From contig NMRA01000004.1 of NCBI GenBank assembly GCA_002633005.1, forward strand, positions 1,067,066 through 1,131,065: DNA of 64,000 bases. The letters run 5' to 3'. A program made the position numbers and the translations under genes. The DNA is from Phoronis australis. Taxonomy: Eukaryota > Phoronida > Phoronidae. The notes beneath the pieces were generated by a model. The model was not told where the DNA came from. It was given only the letters and a program-made list of their open reading frames with translations, and did not search any database. Below are positions 60,644-64,000 of this stretch, piece after piece. Position 1 is the stretch's first letter; every line of letters starts with the position of its first letter.

Positions 60644-63600
60644 CTGCAAGTGAATATCAGAAACATTATTAACAAAAATAATTTAGCACATTTAATTGTT
60701 AGAGTCTCATGTAAGCAACTACCACATGTGTAGCATTTGCAAATTACAATGAATTTCACTTCGAGCTACTTGGTAACCTTTTTATGTCCTACAGTGTTGT
60801 ATGATAGTTCTGCTCCCTAGATATAATAAAGATAAGACAAGGAACAAAAACAGTAAAAATGTCCGTCAGTTTTATCAATCCACTCCAAAAATCATTTCCT
60901 TAAGTTTATGTAGAACCTTATTGACAAATCTGAACATTTAGCAAATGAATGCAAAATTGTAAAATTTAACTCAGCAAAGGTATATTTCCTGAGGGTAGAA
61001 ATTCTGTAGAATTAGATTTTTTTGACTGTACCCGACCTTCTTTTATTTAGGTCACGTGAATATACCTTTTAAGGGAAATTTAGGGAAAAAGAGAGGTATA
61101 TATCAACACAACAGGATCAATATCATGACCAATTTCATATCATATAAACGTTCAAGATAAAATCTCAAAAACAGTTACAGTTTTCGATTTGTGCAGTTTA
61201 TTTTAACAAAAACCTTATCAGTCCTATTTTCGATGGTCCCTCATGCAATAACGAAACATTTTACATTCAATTTCTAACACCGTATTCGAGACCAGTGCAT
61301 AAAGCATAAGATCTGAAAGTTTCATGTGAATCCGATAAGCCAGTTCTGATATTCTGAAGTTGACCAAAATTGCAAAATTCTCTATGGTCCTACAAAGCCT
61401 ACATTAGCTTTCGAAATTTTCAATTAAAGCGAAACATACCAAAACACTGAAATCTCCTCTAGGGGGCACAGCACTGCCATCAGGCAAATTGGCAGGTGTT
61501 ACCTTCTATTGAATGCAATACAAATCTATGTGCTGAGCATAATGAAAATCTTCCAAGTGCTTTTAACTGATAGATAGGACAGCTGACTCCAGGGCACCCA
61601 GGAAAACAGCCGCTATTTGAGGCGCAGCACCAGCTAGATCTGGCTGACAAATAACACCATTCATCTCCTACCCAATACAAACAGGCACGTTACACTGACA
61701 TTTCTCCAATTCAGATTAAAGAAAATTGTCAATATTATCCATTTTTCATTTTAATGTATTACAGTTTAAATAATGGTTATTTTTTCAGGTTTTCATATTT
61801 TGTATTTTGATCTTTGCGGACAACAAAACTTCCAAAAAATGAAAACGTGGCGGTCTCCAAATTAATTTGTTTGTTTCAGCCGCTTAAACAAAGGCACTTC
61901 GTGCAAAGTGTGAAATTTGGGTCACTGAAAATTCACCTGTCATGAAATTAATGAATGGAATCCTTTTCAAAACGGACTAATTTCCTTGTAGGATGTCAGT
62001 TTCATGTTTAAATGGCTTTGGTATTTCCATCAAAGGACATAAGTAAACATTTTTTCCGTACTTTGAGCACCTCAAACTTTAGTGTTTTGGCTTCCGTACA
62101 AACAATTACACAGCAGTTATCTTTTTTCTTGAATGTATACCTTTCTATGAAATAGGCACAGAAAATAGGGGATCACCAACTTCGTTTTTGAGCTATTTTA
62201 GTTCAAACAGTAAACAATCTAAAACAAAAAGTCTACTCTTTAATAGATTTAAATTTGTCGTTTGAATTAAGTCACACCTGCGTCTACACTTGGGGTTGTC
62301 TATCATTTAGTTTGACGTCATTGTGGAATTTGATCTCGTGTGCTAATATAATTAAATGCCAAAATAACGAAAATCTAATGCGAAATCAACATTTTTCAAT
62401 TTCAATGGCCTTTTTCAAATGAAAAATTATATTTTCCAAAAAGTCATAGTTGGTTCTGGTCTGTTTTTATTCGAATATTGAGTCGGTGGTGTGGTATTTT
62501 TAGCTGCAAACTTTTCCAAAAAAGAAAATCTTCCTAAGTTAGGCAATGATGAGGGCTTTTTCTTTATTCATCGTTTGGCAAATTATGACATCATGAAGAC
62601 TATAGCGCAGATACAAGGGATGGTTACTACTTTAAACAATCCCACTAAATGAAGCAATGCTTAGTAACTTAAAATAGCCTCTAGCGAATGCAAAGCAAGT
62701 CAGCAATGCACCCCTCAACAGAAACACACCTGCCAAGCCCGTAAAAAAAAGTTCAAACAGGCAGCGGCGGCATAGTGAAAGTCAGATACATACAAAGGTC
62801 GTTGTCTGTTGTCACTCTCATGGAAATACACTTGCCAAATATCCAGCAGGGAGAAACAGCTGCGGATGCGAAAAAAGCAAACTGTCACTAGGGGGTGCCA
62901 CAGTAGTGTCCACAAATTGACAACTACGCTCTTCCCAGTAGGACCACATTTACCAATTTTCATATTTTTAGAGTGGTTTGGCTGATAGAGAGATGGACAC
63001 CAAAAACAGACTAAACCATAATAAAAAATGGCTACTAGGAGGCGTACACTACGACAAATCCATCTGAATACGAAAAGGTGTTATTGCCTCATCAGTAGAA
63101 ACTGAATTACCAAATTTCATAAAAATCAAAGGAACTCCAAAAATCTAGAGGAAAACGGAGAAAATAACATTGCTATTAGAGGTCATCCGTTATCACCTTC
63201 ATACAAATAGTTACACTTGTCAAATTTAACAAAGATCCTGCAGATGGTTTAAGAGATATGGCCAGGATGCAGCAAAAACACAACTGCCATTAGGAGGCGC
63301 AACAGTTGTCAGCGCTGTCCAAACAGCATCGTCACATGTCCTCTTTCCATAAAGAACATATAATGTCAATTTTCATAATTATCTTAAGAGTAAGTTGGCT
63401 GACAGAGAAGCGGTCACCAAAAACAGACCAAAAAATAACAAAAATGGCCACTAAATGGCATGAACTACGTCAAATCCATCTGAAAATGGAAAGATGTCAT
63501 CGCCACTTTAATAGAATCTGTCAAGGAATTCCAAAGATAAAGAGGAAAATGGAAAAAATAAAATTGCCACTAGGGGGGGCACAGCGATTGTTGGATCTGT

Positions 63601-64000
63601 CCAAAAGTCGCCGTCACCTGTGGTCACCTTCATATATACACTTGCCCAATTTAACAAAGTTCCTGCAGAGGGTTTAGGAGATGCAGTCATAGATGCAAAA
63701 AAACAACAGAACTGCTACAAGGAGGAGCCACTGTAGTCGGAGCTGTCTGAAAATTATTGTCACCCATTCTCTTCCAAGTAGGAACATAGTTGTCACCCTG
63801 ATAGTGGCTTGGCCTATAGAGGGGAAGACGGCAGAAAACAGACTTAAAATAGTAAAAAATGGCTTCTAGATGGCGCACAATAAGTTGATTCCATTCTAAA
63901 ACAAGAAGGTGGCGTCACTTTCCTAATAGACAACTATTTGCCAAATTTCAAGGAACACCGTACATATAAAAGCAAACATAAAAAAACTAAAATTGCCACT
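60644..64000. other. MOCOS intron with diverged interspersed repeats
   Basis: I found no exon matching the expected aminotransferase part of MOCOS. From about 62740 onward, blocks recur with the forms ACCAAAAACAGAC(T/C), GTTTGGCTGA(T/C)AGAGA, CAAATCCATCTGAA and (A/T)TGCCACTAGGGGG at about 62881, 63283, 63571, 63711 and 63992, in variable spacing. This looks like a diverged tandem or nested repeat rather than coding DNA. A related CTCTAGGGGGCACAGCACTGCC is at about 61456-61477. Confidence 0.55.
62881..64000. repeat. Diverged repeat cluster with a CACTAGGGGG motif
   Basis: At least four recognisable partial units, two long (about 400 bp) and two short (about 140-285 bp), share ordered blocks listed in the surrounding entry. 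Divergence is high, and the array runs off the right edge. Confidence 0.6.

Overview
This is a eukaryotic nuclear window from an invertebrate animal. All six genes are split by GT-AG introns with matching phases, and long intergenic stretches are filled with short non-autonomous elements. The gene set fits a marine invertebrate, perhaps a non-vertebrate deuterostome: syntaxin-17, molybdenum cofactor sulfurase, an F-BAR protein, an ependymin-like secreted protein, a CubicO/LACTB-like serine hydrolase, and an isopenicillin-N-synthase-type dioxygenase of the kind kept by invertebrates but not known to me from vertebrates. The species cannot be fixed from sequence alone. Exon models were built by hand from conserved protein segments, splice sites and phase continuity.

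Layout. 1-3369 (-): five exons of a class C beta-lactamase-like (CubicO) gene running off the left edge, its first exon not found. 5964-11161: two independent tandem duplications, each interrupted by a single N. 12427-16728 (+): complete coding region of STX17. 16729-21685: intergenic DNA with mobile-element fragments. 21686-27481 (+): ependymin-like secreted protein, 227 aa. 27482-30758: intergenic. 30759-39836 (+): 2-oxoglutarate/Fe(II) dioxygenase, eight exons, 327 aa. 40842-43874 (-): F-BAR protein, six exons, 543 aa, whose last exon encodes seven perfect-length 26-residue repeats with a C-x3-C core. 44607-45649 (+): an orphan exon or exons paralogous to the dioxygenase, cut by a 591-base gap (45650-46240). 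49209-60643 (-): C-terminal half of MOCOS in ten exons, its 5' part lying beyond the right edge. 60644-64000: diverged repeats.

The genes do not form an operon or an obvious pathway; this is ordinary animal gene neighbourhood. The most unusual item is the F-BAR gene with its homogenised acidic repeat tail, which sits convergent to one dioxygenase copy with a broken dioxygenase copy behind its 5' end. The repeat content is rich: a 156-bp hAT-type MITE with a perfect 8-bp target duplication next to an ependymin exon, several other TIR elements, a 98-bp foldback element at the breakpoint of an intronic tandem duplication in MOCOS, a three-copy dispersed family carrying a conserved hairpin, tRNA-derived SINE-like pieces and isolated long palindromes.
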